The notes beneath the pieces were generated by a model that was not told where the DNA came from, did no database searches, and worked only from the letters and a program-made list of their open reading frames with translations. 64,000 nt of DNA from Candidatus Fonsibacter ubiquis (GTDB taxonomy: Bacteria; Pseudomonadota; Alphaproteobacteria; Pelagibacterales; Pelagibacteraceae): NCBI RefSeq assembly GCF_002688585.1, contig NZ_CP024034.1:921501-985500 (forward strand), written 5' to 3'. The translations under genes were made by a program, and so were the position numbers. The first letter of the stretch is position 1, and every line of letters begins with the position of its first letter. This document shows, piece after piece, positions 35,482-43,953 of this stretch.

Positions 35482-36407
35482 TTACCTTTTAGGCACCACT
35501 CAATAATTCCTTTTTGACAGTGCAGTCTATTTTCAGCTTGCTGCCAAACAACTGATTGTTTGCCATCAATCACTCCAGCACTTACCTCTTCTCCTCTTTG
35601 TGCAGGTAAATCATGCATAAAAATTGCATCTTTCTTTGCAACTTTCATTAATTTCTCATTAACTTGAAAGTGTTTAAAAGCTTTTCTTTTTTTACTTAAA
35701 TTTCCCTTATCTCCCATGGAAATCCATTTATCCGTCATAATACAGTCTGCATTAACTGCTGCATCTTTTGCATCGTGTAATATTTCAAAATCTGCCTTTT
35801 TCTTTTTGGCCCAAGCTATAACTTTTTTAGAAGGCATGTAACCTTTTGGACAAGCAATTTTTAATTCAAAATCAAATTGTGCAGCAGCTTCTATTAAAGA
35901 GTTAGTAACGTTATTACCGTCACCAACCCAAGCAATTTTTTTGCCTACAATAGATCCTTTGATTTCTTCAAAAGTCATAACGTCACTTAAAATCTGACAA
36001 GGATGACTATCATTGGTTAACCCATTAATAATTGGAACGGTTAAAAGTTTAGAAAATTTTAATAAAGTATTATGTTCAAAAGTTCTAAGCATAATAATAT
36101 CAGAAAAAACAGAGAATATTCTTGCAGTGTCCTCGATGGTCTCACCACCAATACCCACATGCAAATTTTCTGAATTAATAACAATTGTTTGACCACCTAA
36201 CTGTCTCATTGCTAAATCGAAAGAAAGTCTTGTTCTTGTTGATGGTTTTTCAAAAACCATAAGTAACATTTTTCCCTCTAAAGGATTATCTTTATCAACT
36301 AGAACTTTACCTTTGTTGTTTCTATTCTTTTTTCTTGTCTTAGAATTTTCAACAATCTGTCTTAATTCTTTTTTTTCAATCAAACTTAAGTCTAAAAAAT
36401 GTTTCAT
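35478..36407 (-). CDS. argF: Ornithine carbamoyltransferase
   Basis: 309 aa. It makes citrulline from ornithine and carbamoyl phosphate in arginine synthesis. The carbamoyl-phosphate loop FEKPSTRTRLSFDLAM is near residues 54-69, with GGQTIVI and the HPCQILSDVMT histidine (about 136-146). The ornithine loop reads MHDLPAQRGEEV where most family members have HCLP, so the Cys that contacts the substrate is Asp. The overall fit to OTC is still strong and the neighbour argD supports the assignment. It follows argD by 2 bases. Confidence 0.92.
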   Translation of the reverse strand: MKHFLDLSLIEKKELRQIVENSKTRKKNRNNKGKVLVDKDNPLEGKMLLMVFEKPSTRTRLSFDLAMRQLGGQTIVINSENLHVGIGGETIEDTARIFSVFSDIIMLRTFEHNTLLKFSKLLTVPIINGLTNDSHPCQILSDVMTFEEIKGSIVGKKIAWVGDGNNVTNSLIEAAAQFDFELKIACPKGYMPSKKVIAWAKKKKADFEILHDAKDAAVNADCIMTDKWISMGDKGNLSKKRKAFKHFQVNEKLMKVAKKDAIFMHDLPAQRGEEVSAGVIDGKQSVVWQQAENRLHCQKGIIEWCLKGK

Positions 36408-36409
36408 AA

Positions 36410-37573
36410 TTAAAATTCAGAGCAAGTTTTTGCGATTATTCTTATCGCTTTATCAATATCCTTTTTTTCAACAATAAGTGGGGGTAATAATCTTACAACG
36501 TTATCGCCAGCTTTAACTGCTAGCATCTTATTTTGAAATAAATGATCTAAAAACTTATTATTATCTATTTTTAACTTAATTCCTCTTAAAAGACCAATCC
36601 CTCTGACCTGTTCAATGACATTACTATATTTTTTTTGCAGCTCTTTTAATTCCTTTTCAAAATAATTACCAACTTCTTGAACATTTTCTAAAAATCCTTT
36701 TTTTAAAATTATATCCAACACAGCATTACCAATGCTCATTGCTAAAGGGTTTCCTCCAAAAGTACTTCCGTGTGTTCCAGGTTTCATTCCAATTGCAACT
36801 TTTTTATTTACTAAACATGCGCCTATAGGAAAACCTCCACCAATTCCTTTTGCGATAGGAACAATATCTGGATCAACATTTGCCCATTCAAATGCAAATA
36901 GTTTTCCAGTTCTTCCAATTCCACACTGAACCTCATCTAAAATAAGTAAAATTCCACTATCATCACAAAGTTTTCTTAAAGGCTTTAGACAATAATCCGG
37001 AACAACTCTAACTCCACCCTCGCCTTGAACTGTTTCAAGCATGATTGCGGCGGTATTTTTTGTAATGGCTTTTTTTAAAGCCTCATGATCACCAAATGGA
37101 ACTTGATCAAAACCATCCACTCTAGGCCCAAATCCTAGAGTATGCTCTTTATTATTGGCTGCAAATAATGCAGCTAAAGTTCTTCCATGAAAGGCTCCTT
37201 CAAAAGTAATAATTCTGTTTCTTTCAGGTTGGCCAATTTCAAAAAAATATTTTCTTGCCACTTTTATACTTGCCTCTGTTGCCTCTGCTCCAGAATTTAC
37301 AAAAATAACAAAATCTGCAAAACTATTATCCGTTAATCTTTTAGCTAATCTCTCCTGTTCCGGAATTGTAAAAACATTTGATACATGCCACAACTTCTCA
37401 GATTGTTTTTTTATAGCTTCTACTAAATAAGGATGACAGTGGCCCAATGAATTTACTGCGATGCCCGATACAAAATCTAAATATTTCTCACCTGCAGTTG
37501 AAGTAAGGTAAACTCCCTTTCCTTCAGAAAAAGAAACATCTCTCCTTTTATATGTGCCTAATATTGAACTCAT
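36410..37573 (-). CDS. argD: Acetylornithine aminotransferase
   Basis: 387 aa PLP-dependent class III transaminase. It makes N-acetylornithine from acetylglutamate semialdehyde and may also serve lysine synthesis (DapC activity). Features are FVNSGAEATEASIKVARKY (about residues 95-113), TFEGAFHGRT, VQGEGGVRVV, ILDEVQCGIGRTGKLFAFE (about 213-231) and the PLP-Lys in IAKGIGGGFPIG. It heads an argD-argF pair, and with argB at 52470 shows arginine genes split over the chromosome. It lies 5 bases after the ABC permease gene. Confidence 0.94.
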   Translation of the reverse strand: MSSILGTYKRRDVSFSEGKGVYLTSTAGEKYLDFVSGIAVNSLGHCHPYLVEAIKKQSEKLWHVSNVFTIPEQERLAKRLTDNSFADFVIFVNSGAEATEASIKVARKYFFEIGQPERNRIITFEGAFHGRTLAALFAANNKEHTLGFGPRVDGFDQVPFGDHEALKKAITKNTAAIMLETVQGEGGVRVVPDYCLKPLRKLCDDSGILLILDEVQCGIGRTGKLFAFEWANVDPDIVPIAKGIGGGFPIGACLVNKKVAIGMKPGTHGSTFGGNPLAMSIGNAVLDIILKKGFLENVQEVGNYFEKELKELQKKYSNVIEQVRGIGLLRGIKLKIDNNKFLDHLFQNKMLAVKAGDNVVRLLPPLIVEKKDIDKAIRIIAKTCSEF

Positions 37574-37578
37574 GAAAA

Positions 37579-38388
37579 TTAGCTTTTAATTCTATAGCCT
37601 TTTTTAAAAAGGATATAACATATTACCCATAAAGCTAAATTGATAAATGTTAAATAAAAAAATCCTAATATAACTGATCCATCAGCTTGGCCTAGAAAAC
37701 CATATCTAAATCCGTCAATGGCATAAAAGAAAGGGTTAACATGACTAATGAAATAAAATACTGAATGTAAATTTTGTATAGAATAAAAAGTACCTGACAA
37801 AAAAGATAGGGGAACAACAATAAAATTTGTAATTGTTGCCATATTATCAAACTTTTGTGCCCACAAACCTGTAATAAATCCTAAACATGCAAGCATTGAA
37901 GATCCAAGTAACGCAAATAAAATAATTATAAAGATGTTATAAATCGGGATATGAGCAAAAGGTATCATTACTAAAATTGAAAATAATCCAATAATTAATC
38001 CTCTAGTTATTGCGCCGAGCAACATCGCACATGTTACCTCCATTGCGCTTAACGGTGGATATAATATGTCAACAATATTTCCCTGTATCTTAGCGATCAT
38101 TAATGAAGAAGAAGTATTTGCAAAAGCATTTTGCAATATCTGCATACAGATAAGGCCCGGTAATATAAATACACCGTAATCATGACCTAAAACATTGTTT
38201 CTATTTAGGCCTAGAGCCACAGTGAAAACTGCTAAGAAAAGTACAAGAGTAACTATTGGAGAAAATACTGTTTGTATCCAAACATTTAAAAATCTTAAAA
38301 TTTCTTTTTTATAGAGCGTGTAAAAACCAATCCAATTTATGGACATCGCCTTAGGAACTCTAATTTTATAATCTTTAATTGCGTTCAT
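37579..38388 (-). CDS. ABC-2 type transporter permease
   Basis: 269 aa with six hydrophobic helices. Typical stretches are FLNVWIQTVFSPIVTLVLFL (about residues 33-52), ILYPPLSAMEVTCAMLLGAI and VVPLSFLSGTFYSIQNLHSV (about 192-211). It resembles YadH-type exporters that act with a separate ATPase on lipids, polysaccharides or drugs. No ATPase gene is adjacent; the partner must lie elsewhere or be shared. It precedes argD by 5 bases and is divergent from gcrA. Confidence 0.85.
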   Translation of the reverse strand: MNAIKDYKIRVPKAMSINWIGFYTLYKKEILRFLNVWIQTVFSPIVTLVLFLAVFTVALGLNRNNVLGHDYGVFILPGLICMQILQNAFANTSSSLMIAKIQGNIVDILYPPLSAMEVTCAMLLGAITRGLIIGLFSILVMIPFAHIPIYNIFIIILFALLGSSMLACLGFITGLWAQKFDNMATITNFIVVPLSFLSGTFYSIQNLHSVFYFISHVNPFFYAIDGFRYGFLGQADGSVILGFFYLTFINLALWVICYILFKKGYRIKS

Positions 38389-38420
38389 ATTTTTAAGTAT
38401 TATTAAAATATACAGATAAA

Positions 38421-38429
38421 TGTGGATAA
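38421..38429 (-). promoter_or_regulatory. Putative DnaA box upstream of gcrA
   Basis: TGTGGATAA on the plus strand, a perfect 9/9 match to the DnaA box TTATCCACA on the minus strand, in the 145-base gap between the ABC permease and gcrA. In Caulobacter, DnaA activates gcrA, so the place is meaningful. A single 9-mer in AT-rich DNA can occur by chance. Confidence 0.45.
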
Positions 38430-38454
38430 ATTTATGTAAATTAAATAAATCACT

Positions 38455-38459
38455 GATTC
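38455..38459 (+). promoter_or_regulatory. GANTC site (CcrM-type methylation motif) upstream of gcrA
   Basis: GATTC, one occurrence of GANTC, lies between the DnaA-box-like site and the likely -10 element of gcrA. CcrM methylates this motif in most alphaproteobacteria and GcrA acts through it. Short motif, so weak alone. Confidence 0.3.
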
Positions 38460-38486
38460 TTCTGCACTTTTTTAACCTATATATGG

Positions 38487-38492
38487 TATAAT
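38487..38492 (+). promoter_or_regulatory. Probable -10 element of gcrA
   Basis: A perfect TATAAT, 41 bases before the gcrA ATG. The best -35 candidate (TGCACT, 38463-38468, 18-base spacer) is weak, which suits an activated promoter. Confidence 0.5.
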
Positions 38493-38533
38493 TTACTTTA
38501 GCTTAGACTACATATAGTATTTAACACGTCTTT

Positions 38534-39049
38534 ATGGGATGGACACCAGAAAAAACTGAGCAGTTAAAAAAACTTTGGAACGAAGGGCATACTGCAAGTC
38601 AAATCGCTGCAATGCTTGGCGATGGAATTTCAAGAAATGCTGTTATTGGAAAGTCACACCGCTTAGGACTTGCTAGCAGATCTCATTCTAGAAATATTTA
38701 TATTCAAAAAAGTGAAAATAAATTTCATCACAAAAATAGTGTTCCATTAAAAAGATTAAGAAAACCTCGAGGTCTTAGAGCTATTGTAATTGAAAAAGAT
38801 TTTGAACCTGAAAATCCAACAAGCTTAGAAAATTTAAACGAAAAAACTTGTAGATGGCCAATCGGTCATCCTGATGAAGCTAATTTTTACTTCTGCGGAA
38901 GAAATCCCATGGAAGAAAGAGTTTATTGTAAATTACACGTTCTTCATGCTTACCAACCTAAAGGTTGGAAAAATGAAGAAGAGGATAAGAATACAAAAGT
39001 AACAGAAGAGCTTCCAGAGTTTTTTGAAAAGAAAATTAAGTCTGCTTAA
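38534..39049 (+). CDS. gcrA: GcrA family cell-cycle regulator
   Basis: 171 aa, close to the Caulobacter protein. The N-terminal helix-turn-helix MGWTPEKTEQLKKLWNEGHT, then ASQIAAMLGDGISRNAVIGK (residues about 21-40), is diagnostic. The C-terminal sigma-70-interacting part has CRWPIGHPDEANFYFCGRNP, then an acidic tail. GcrA is confined to alphaproteobacteria; it binds sigma-70 RNA polymerase and controls cell-cycle genes at GANTC-methylated promoters. It is a single gene, convergent with phoB. Confidence 0.95.
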   Translation: MGWTPEKTEQLKKLWNEGHTASQIAAMLGDGISRNAVIGKSHRLGLASRSHSRNIYIQKSENKFHHKNSVPLKRLRKPRGLRAIVIEKDFEPENPTSLENLNEKTCRWPIGHPDEANFYFCGRNPMEERVYCKLHVLHAYQPKGWKNEEEDKNTKVTEELPEFFEKKIKSA

Positions 39050-39050
39050 T

Positions 39051-39734
39051 TTAAATATCTAAAGAATACCCAGAAGACCTTACAGTTCTAATAAGCTCTG
39101 GCAAACCTTCAATATTAATTGCTTTTCTAAGTCTACGAATATGTACATCTACCGTTCTAGCTTCTACGTTAATTTCATTACCCCAAATATTATTTAATAG
39201 CTGCTCTCTTGAATAAACTCTTTTTGGGCTTTTTATTAAAAAATCTAATAATCTAAATTCGGTTGGCCCAACTTTTATTTCCTTATCTCCCCTAAATATT
39301 CTTTTAGTAATTCGATCAACTTTTAAATCGTGAAAAATTGAAATGTCCTCTACAAGAGTAGGTTTTGTTCTCTTTAGCAAAGATTTAACTCTTAATAAAA
39401 TTTCTTTGTAACTAAAAGGTTTTGTAACATAATCATCTACACCTGACTCAAAACCACGAACCTTATCCTCCTCTTCACTTTTAGCTGTAAGCATAATTAC
39501 TGGAATATTTTTTAATTTATTAATTTTTTTAATTTGTTTGCAAACTTCTATCCCGGAAAAATCAGGTAACATCCAATCTAAAATAACTAGATCAGGTACA
39601 TTTTTTTTTATGCTTTGAATTCCTTCTTCGCCAGTTTCGGAAAAGTTTACTTTATAACCTTCTTTTTCAAGATTGTATTGAAGAAGTGTAATAATTGGCT
39701 TTTCATCTTCAACAATAAAAATATTTGCTCCCAT
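39051..39734 (-). CDS. phoB: Phosphate regulon response regulator PhoB
   Basis: 227 aa OmpR/PhoB family regulator. The receiver domain (residues about 1-120) has VEDEKP, the phospho-acceptor Asp in VILDWMLPDFSG (about 49-60), and VTKPFSYKEIL. The winged helix DNA-binding domain (about 130-227) includes VGPTEFRLLDFLI and RTVDVHIRRLRKAI. It is the last gene of the pst-pho cluster and lies 1 base after phoU. PhoR at the other end of the cluster is its likely kinase, and the Pho box before pstS its target. Confidence 0.95.
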   Translation of the reverse strand: MGANIFIVEDEKPIITLLQYNLEKEGYKVNFSETGEEGIQSIKKNVPDLVILDWMLPDFSGIEVCKQIKKINKLKNIPVIMLTAKSEEEDKVRGFESGVDDYVTKPFSYKEILLRVKSLLKRTKPTLVEDISIFHDLKVDRITKRIFRGDKEIKVGPTEFRLLDFLIKSPKRVYSREQLLNNIWGNEINVEARTVDVHIRRLRKAINIEGLPELIRTVRSSGYSLDI

Positions 39735-39735
39735 A

Positions 39736-40437
39736 CTACTTATTTAATGAAGCAGACTTATCTCCTTTTTTTGATCTTGTTCCTTTTATTTGATCGCCTG
39801 TTATTAAAAAGTAAACGTTTTCACAAATATTTGTTACGTGATCTCCAATTCTTTCAATATGTTTTGCTGCAAAGAGTAAGTGTGTAGAAATCTCTAAATT
39901 ATTTTTATTAGCCTTCATAAATTTAATTAATTCATCCATTACAAAATTTACGAGTTGATCCACCTCTAAATCACTATTCCAGACCCTAAATGCCGTATCT
40001 TTTGTTCTTTTGGAATATGAATCTAAAACATCTTTTAAATTTTTTTGAACTACATTTGCAGCTCTTCTAAAGCTATCAGCTATTTCATTAGGGACATCGA
40101 AATTTAAATGCCTAACTCTTTTTGCAATATTTTTTGAAAGATCTCCTATTCTTTCTAATTCAGATGAAATTCTCATTGAAGACACAGTTTCTCGAAGATC
40201 AATCCCCATAGGCTGTCTTAGGGCGATTAGGTTAATTACCAAATTTTCAATTTTTATATCAAACTCATTCATTAAAAAATCTTTACCAGAAACTTTATCG
40301 GCAAGATCTTGATCTCTTTTTAGAAGTGCAATCATTGAATTAGAAAATTGGCCTTCTGCCAATCCACCCATTTTAACAATTGTATTTGTTAACTCTTGCA
40401 GCTGCCCTTCATATGATTTTACAATGTGCTCTGTCAT
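39736..40437 (-). CDS. phoU: Phosphate signalling protein PhoU
   Basis: 233 aa, two three-helix bundles. The repeated metal-binding motifs are visible as MRISSELERIGDLSKNIAKR (about residues 88-107) and LLFAAKHIERIGDHVTNICE (about 190-209). PhoU joins the PstSCAB transporter to PhoR and keeps the regulon off when phosphate is plentiful. It directly follows pstB with no spacer and precedes phoB by 1 base. Confidence 0.95.
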   Translation of the reverse strand: MTEHIVKSYEGQLQELTNTIVKMGGLAEGQFSNSMIALLKRDQDLADKVSGKDFLMNEFDIKIENLVINLIALRQPMGIDLRETVSSMRISSELERIGDLSKNIAKRVRHLNFDVPNEIADSFRRAANVVQKNLKDVLDSYSKRTKDTAFRVWNSDLEVDQLVNFVMDELIKFMKANKNNLEISTHLLFAAKHIERIGDHVTNICENVYFLITGDQIKGTRSKKGDKSASLNK

Positions 40438-41205
40438 TTAACCAAACCTTCCTGTTATGTAATCTTGGGTCATTTTATTATCTGGGTTTTTAAAAATTTT
40501 TTCAGTTAAGTTAAATTCCATTAATTTACCTAAATGAAAAAATCCTGTATTTTGCGAAACTCGAGCTGCTTGAGACATAGAATGAGTCACTATAACGATT
40601 GTATAAGATTTTTTTAATTCATCAATTAATTCTTCAATTTTTGCAGTTGCTATTGGATCTAACGCTGAACAAGGTTCATCCATTAAAATAACTTCAGGGT
40701 TAATTGATATTGCTCTTGCTATACAAAGTCTTTGTTGTTGACCTCCAGATAAACTTGTTCCTGGCTGATTTAATCGATCTTTAACTTCTTCCCATAAGGC
40801 TGCCTTTTTTAAACTATTCTCTACAATCTCATCTAGTACATTCTGACTTTCTGCTAGCCCATGAATTCTTGGGCCGTATGCAATATTATCATATATACTT
40901 TTTGGAAATGGATTTGGTTTTTGAAATACCATGCCTATTCTTTCTCGAATTTTATTAACATCTACATTTTTTTCATTTATTTCGCTTCCATCAACTTTTA
41001 TTGACCCATCTACTTTGCAAATATCAATCACATCATTCATTCGATTAAGACAACGTATAAAAGTAGATTTTCCGCAACCAGAGGGACCAATTAATGCTGT
41101 TACTTTTTTTTCCATCAAGTCCAAATTAATATTAAAGAGAGCCTGTTTTGCTCCATAATAAACATTTAAATTTCTAGTTGAGATTTTAATTTTATCGTTA
41201 TTCAT
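40438..41205 (-). CDS. pstB: Phosphate ABC transporter ATPase PstB
   Basis: 255 aa with the start placed at 41205 ([20 protein letters not shown]), one base after the pstA stop; an ATG 21 bases further upstream (41226) is also open but would overlap pstA by 20 bases. Walker A is [20 protein letters not shown], Walker B is [20 protein letters not shown], and the signature is [16 protein letters not shown]. The conserved [20 protein letters not shown] is a PstB hallmark. It drives phosphate import through PstA and PstC. Confidence 0.95.
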   Translation of the reverse strand: MNNDKIKISTRNLNVYYGAKQALFNINLDLMEKKVTALIGPSGCGKSTFIRCLNRMNDVIDICKVDGSIKVDGSEINEKNVDVNKIRERIGMVFQKPNPFPKSIYDNIAYGPRIHGLAESQNVLDEIVENSLKKAALWEEVKDRLNQPGTSLSGGQQQRLCIARAISINPEVILMDEPCSALDPIATAKIEELIDELKKSYTIVIVTHSMSQAARVSQNTGFFHLGKLMEFNLTEKIFKNPDNKMTQDYITGRFG

Positions 41206-41206
41206 T

Positions 41207-42478
41207 CTATGACCATTTTTTCTCAAATTTATTTCTTAAATAAATTGCAAAAGAGTTCATTATTATCAAAAAGAATATCAAAATAATTATTGTTGCTGAA
41301 GTTTTTTCAACAAAACCTCTTTCTGCAGATTCTGACCATAAGTAAACTTGAACGGGCAATACCGCTGAAGGGTCTAGTGGAGTTGAAGGGACAACGTTAA
41401 TAAAAGCAACCATTCCTATTAAAAGTAAAGGAGCTGTTTCTCCAAGAGCCTGACTAAGGCCAATAATTGTTCCAGATAAGGTGCCTGGCATTGCAAGCGG
41501 CACAACATTATGCATCACTGTCTGTACCTTAGAGGCGCCAAGAGCAAGTGCTCCCTCCCTAATTGATGGGGGAACCGCTTTTAAAGCTGCGCGGCATGGA
41601 ATAATTATTCTAGGTAATGTCATTAAAGCAAGCACCATCCCTCCAACTAATGGAGTTGATCTTGGCAAATAAAAATAATTTAAAAATACTCCAAGGCCCA
41701 AAAGTCCAAATACAATTGATGGAACTGCTGCAAGATTATTAACATTTACCTCTATGATTTCAGTTATCTTATTTTTAGGAGCAAATTCTTCTAAATAGAT
41801 TGCCGCTAAAATTCCAAGTGGGAAGGATAAAAGCAAACATACGAATAATGTAAAAAAGGACCCAACCAATGAGGATGCCACTCCAGCAAGTTCTGGCTCT
41901 CTTGAATCTGCATTAGTTAAAAAAGACCAATTAAGTTTTGAAACAATCTTATTATTTGAAATTAATTCATCATAAATTTTTAGTTGAAAATCTGAAAATC
42001 TCCTTCTGTCCTCGGGAATATCCCTTGGAAAGTTACCCTTATAAACCTGATCTAGATCATCAGAAAGTGTTAGAGAAACTTCATAACTTTTATTTAAAAC
42101 ATCTCTATTGTTTAAAAAAAACTTTTTAATCTCAAGTTCTGCATCAATACTGACAATATCTATTAATTCAGCTTGCTTTAATTCAGGGGCAGATGGAGCA
42201 AGAGCAAGTAAAGCATCCTTTAAAATTTCATCAAAACTAGTTTCCCTAATTTCTTTCTCAGAAGAATTATTATTTAGTCCTAATTTTTTTTGGTCAAAGT
42301 TTACATTTAATAATATTTCTGTTTTTAAAAAAGCACCGGAGCCTTTGCTAAAAATATTAAAAATTAATATAAATAAAAACGAAATTGCTAAAAATATTGA
42401 TAAAATTCCATATAATTTAAATCTTTTTTCAGCGTTGTAACGTTTTTTAAGAAGCACTTCTTTTTGAATGTTATTCAT
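41207..42478 (-). CDS. pstA: Phosphate ABC transporter permease PstA (long alphaproteobacterial form)
   Basis: 423 aa if started at 42478 ([20 protein letters not shown]), an ATG that overlaps the pstC stop by 8 bases; the frame is open to 42502. The protein is far longer than E. coli PstA (about 296 aa). After helix 1 it carries a periplasmic DUF3333-type region (residues about 55-190). The permease domain follows with [20 protein letters not shown], and the EAA loop is [20 protein letters not shown]. The long form is normal for alphaproteobacteria. Confidence 0.92.
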   Translation of the reverse strand: MNNIQKEVLLKKRYNAEKRFKLYGILSIFLAISFLFILIFNIFSKGSGAFLKTEILLNVNFDQKKLGLNNNSSEKEIRETSFDEILKDALLALAPSAPELKQAELIDIVSIDAELEIKKFFLNNRDVLNKSYEVSLTLSDDLDQVYKGNFPRDIPEDRRRFSDFQLKIYDELISNNKIVSKLNWSFLTNADSREPELAGVASSLVGSFFTLFVCLLLSFPLGILAAIYLEEFAPKNKITEIIEVNVNNLAAVPSIVFGLLGLGVFLNYFYLPRSTPLVGGMVLALMTLPRIIIPCRAALKAVPPSIREGALALGASKVQTVMHNVVPLAMPGTLSGTIIGLSQALGETAPLLLIGMVAFINVVPSTPLDPSAVLPVQVYLWSESAERGFVEKTSATIIILIFFLIIMNSFAIYLRNKFEKKWS

Positions 42479-43856
42479 ACTTCTCCCTAAATTTTTTAAC
42501 AATATTAAGTGCGATAATATTTATTATTAGTGTGAAAAAAAATAATGTAATTCCAAGAGCAAAGGCTGCCTGGGTTTTTGGATTGTTAAAAGATTGATCA
42601 CCAATTAAAATTGTTACAATTTGAGTAGTAATTGTAGTTGATGCCTCAAGAGGATTAAAGGTTAAATTTGCTGCAAGACCAGCTGCCATAACTACAATCA
42701 TTGTCTCTCCAATGGCCCTTGAGATTGCAAGCAATATAGAGCCAACGATTCCTGGCAGTGCTGCTGGTAAAACAACTTTTTTTATCGTCTCAGATTTTGT
42801 TGCACCGATTGCTAAAGATCCTTCCCTTAAGGACTTTGGAACTGCATTGATAACATCATCAGTTAATGAGGATACATAAGGGATTATCATAATTCCCATT
42901 ACAACACCTGCTGCAAGTGCACTTTCTGAGGAAACGTCTAGGCCAAAATTTTCTCCAATAAGTCTAAAAAAAGGACCAACAGTAAGTGCTGCAAAGAACC
43001 CGTAAACTACGGTTGGAATTCCAGCTAAAATTTCTATTAGTGGTTTAATAATTTTTCTTAATTTTCTTGAAGAGTACTCAGCCATGTATATTCCTGAAAA
43101 TAATCCAATTGGAACCGCAACCGACATTGCAATCATTGCAATAAAAAAAGTTCCCCAAAATAATGGTACTGCACCAAAAACATTCTCAACATCTGCAGTC
43201 TGAACAGATGCATCTCTAACAAATGCACGTCCGGGAGCCCAGTTTGTACCTGTAATAAAGTCAAAAATAGAAACAGATGTAAAAAACTTAATACTCTCAA
43301 AAAGTAAAGAAAGTACAATTCCAAGAGTTGTAAATACTGCAATCGCTGCACAAAAAAACATTAAAACTTTTATTACTTGCTCTATACTTTCTCTTGCCTT
43401 TATATTTTTTAAAATTTGTAAATATCCAAAAGTTAATGAAAATATTATTGCACTTAAAATAACTGCTAATTTAGATAATTCTAAGATTCTATTTATACTT
43501 AAAAATTTTTCAGAATAAGGAATTAAATTTTCAGGAATAGGTCCTGTAAATTTTTTTTCAGCAATTGCTTTAATTTCAGAAAATATTAAATTTAATTTAT
43601 TTTCATCCAATAAAGGATCAATTTTAAAATCTGCTAATATAAAAATTTTAACTAAGAATAACTCTGAAAAAGACCAAAAAAATAATATAATTAAAGCTGG
43701 AATTCCACACCAAGCTGCAAGATAGTAGCCATAATATTCTGGCAAAGAATGAAACTTTTTTCCACTAACTTTTGAGGTATTTAAAATCTTTGATTTTCCA
43801 AAGAAATAACAAGAAAAGCTAAAAATTACTATTAAGGTTAAAATAACTAAATTCAT
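42471..43856 (-). CDS. pstC: Phosphate ABC transporter permease PstC (long form)
   Basis: 461 aa, against about 319 in E. coli. The N-terminal half has extra membrane helices and an extracytoplasmic loop. The ABC permease core has SVAVPIGLFSGIYMAEYSSR and VVYGFFAALTVGP, and the EAA loop is REGSLAIGATKSETIKKVVL. RAIGETMIVVMAAGLAANLT, a PstC hallmark, follows. It pairs with PstA as the phosphate channel. It is separated from pstS by 97 bases holding a stable hairpin. Confidence 0.93.
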   Translation of the reverse strand: MNLVILTLIVIFSFSCYFFGKSKILNTSKVSGKKFHSLPEYYGYYLAAWCGIPALIILFFWSFSELFLVKIFILADFKIDPLLDENKLNLIFSEIKAIAEKKFTGPIPENLIPYSEKFLSINRILELSKLAVILSAIIFSLTFGYLQILKNIKARESIEQVIKVLMFFCAAIAVFTTLGIVLSLLFESIKFFTSVSIFDFITGTNWAPGRAFVRDASVQTADVENVFGAVPLFWGTFFIAMIAMSVAVPIGLFSGIYMAEYSSRKLRKIIKPLIEILAGIPTVVYGFFAALTVGPFFRLIGENFGLDVSSESALAAGVVMGIMIIPYVSSLTDDVINAVPKSLREGSLAIGATKSETIKKVVLPAALPGIVGSILLAISRAIGETMIVVMAAGLAANLTFNPLEASTTITTQIVTILIGDQSFNNPKTQAAFALGITLFFFTLIINIIALNIVKKFREKYE

Positions 43857-43905
43857 ATAAACTTTTTTTTCTCTTTTAACTTTAACCTTAACTTTTTTTA
43901 ACCTA

Positions 43906-43929
43906 GAGCCGAAAAATTAATTTCGGCTC
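43906..43929 (-). promoter_or_regulatory. Hairpin between pstS and pstC
   Basis: A perfect 9-bp stem (arms 43906-43914 and 43921-43929, 6-base loop) built on GAGCCGAAA, downstream of pstS. No T run follows in either direction, so it does not look like an intrinsic terminator. It may instead protect the 3' end of pstS mRNA and let pstS accumulate over the permease genes. Confidence 0.6.
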
Positions 43930-43953
43930 CAAGTTCAATTAATTAACTAAAAT

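Noticed and set aside
43906-43929. Intrinsic terminator after pstS
   Set aside because: The stem is good but no T run follows on either strand.
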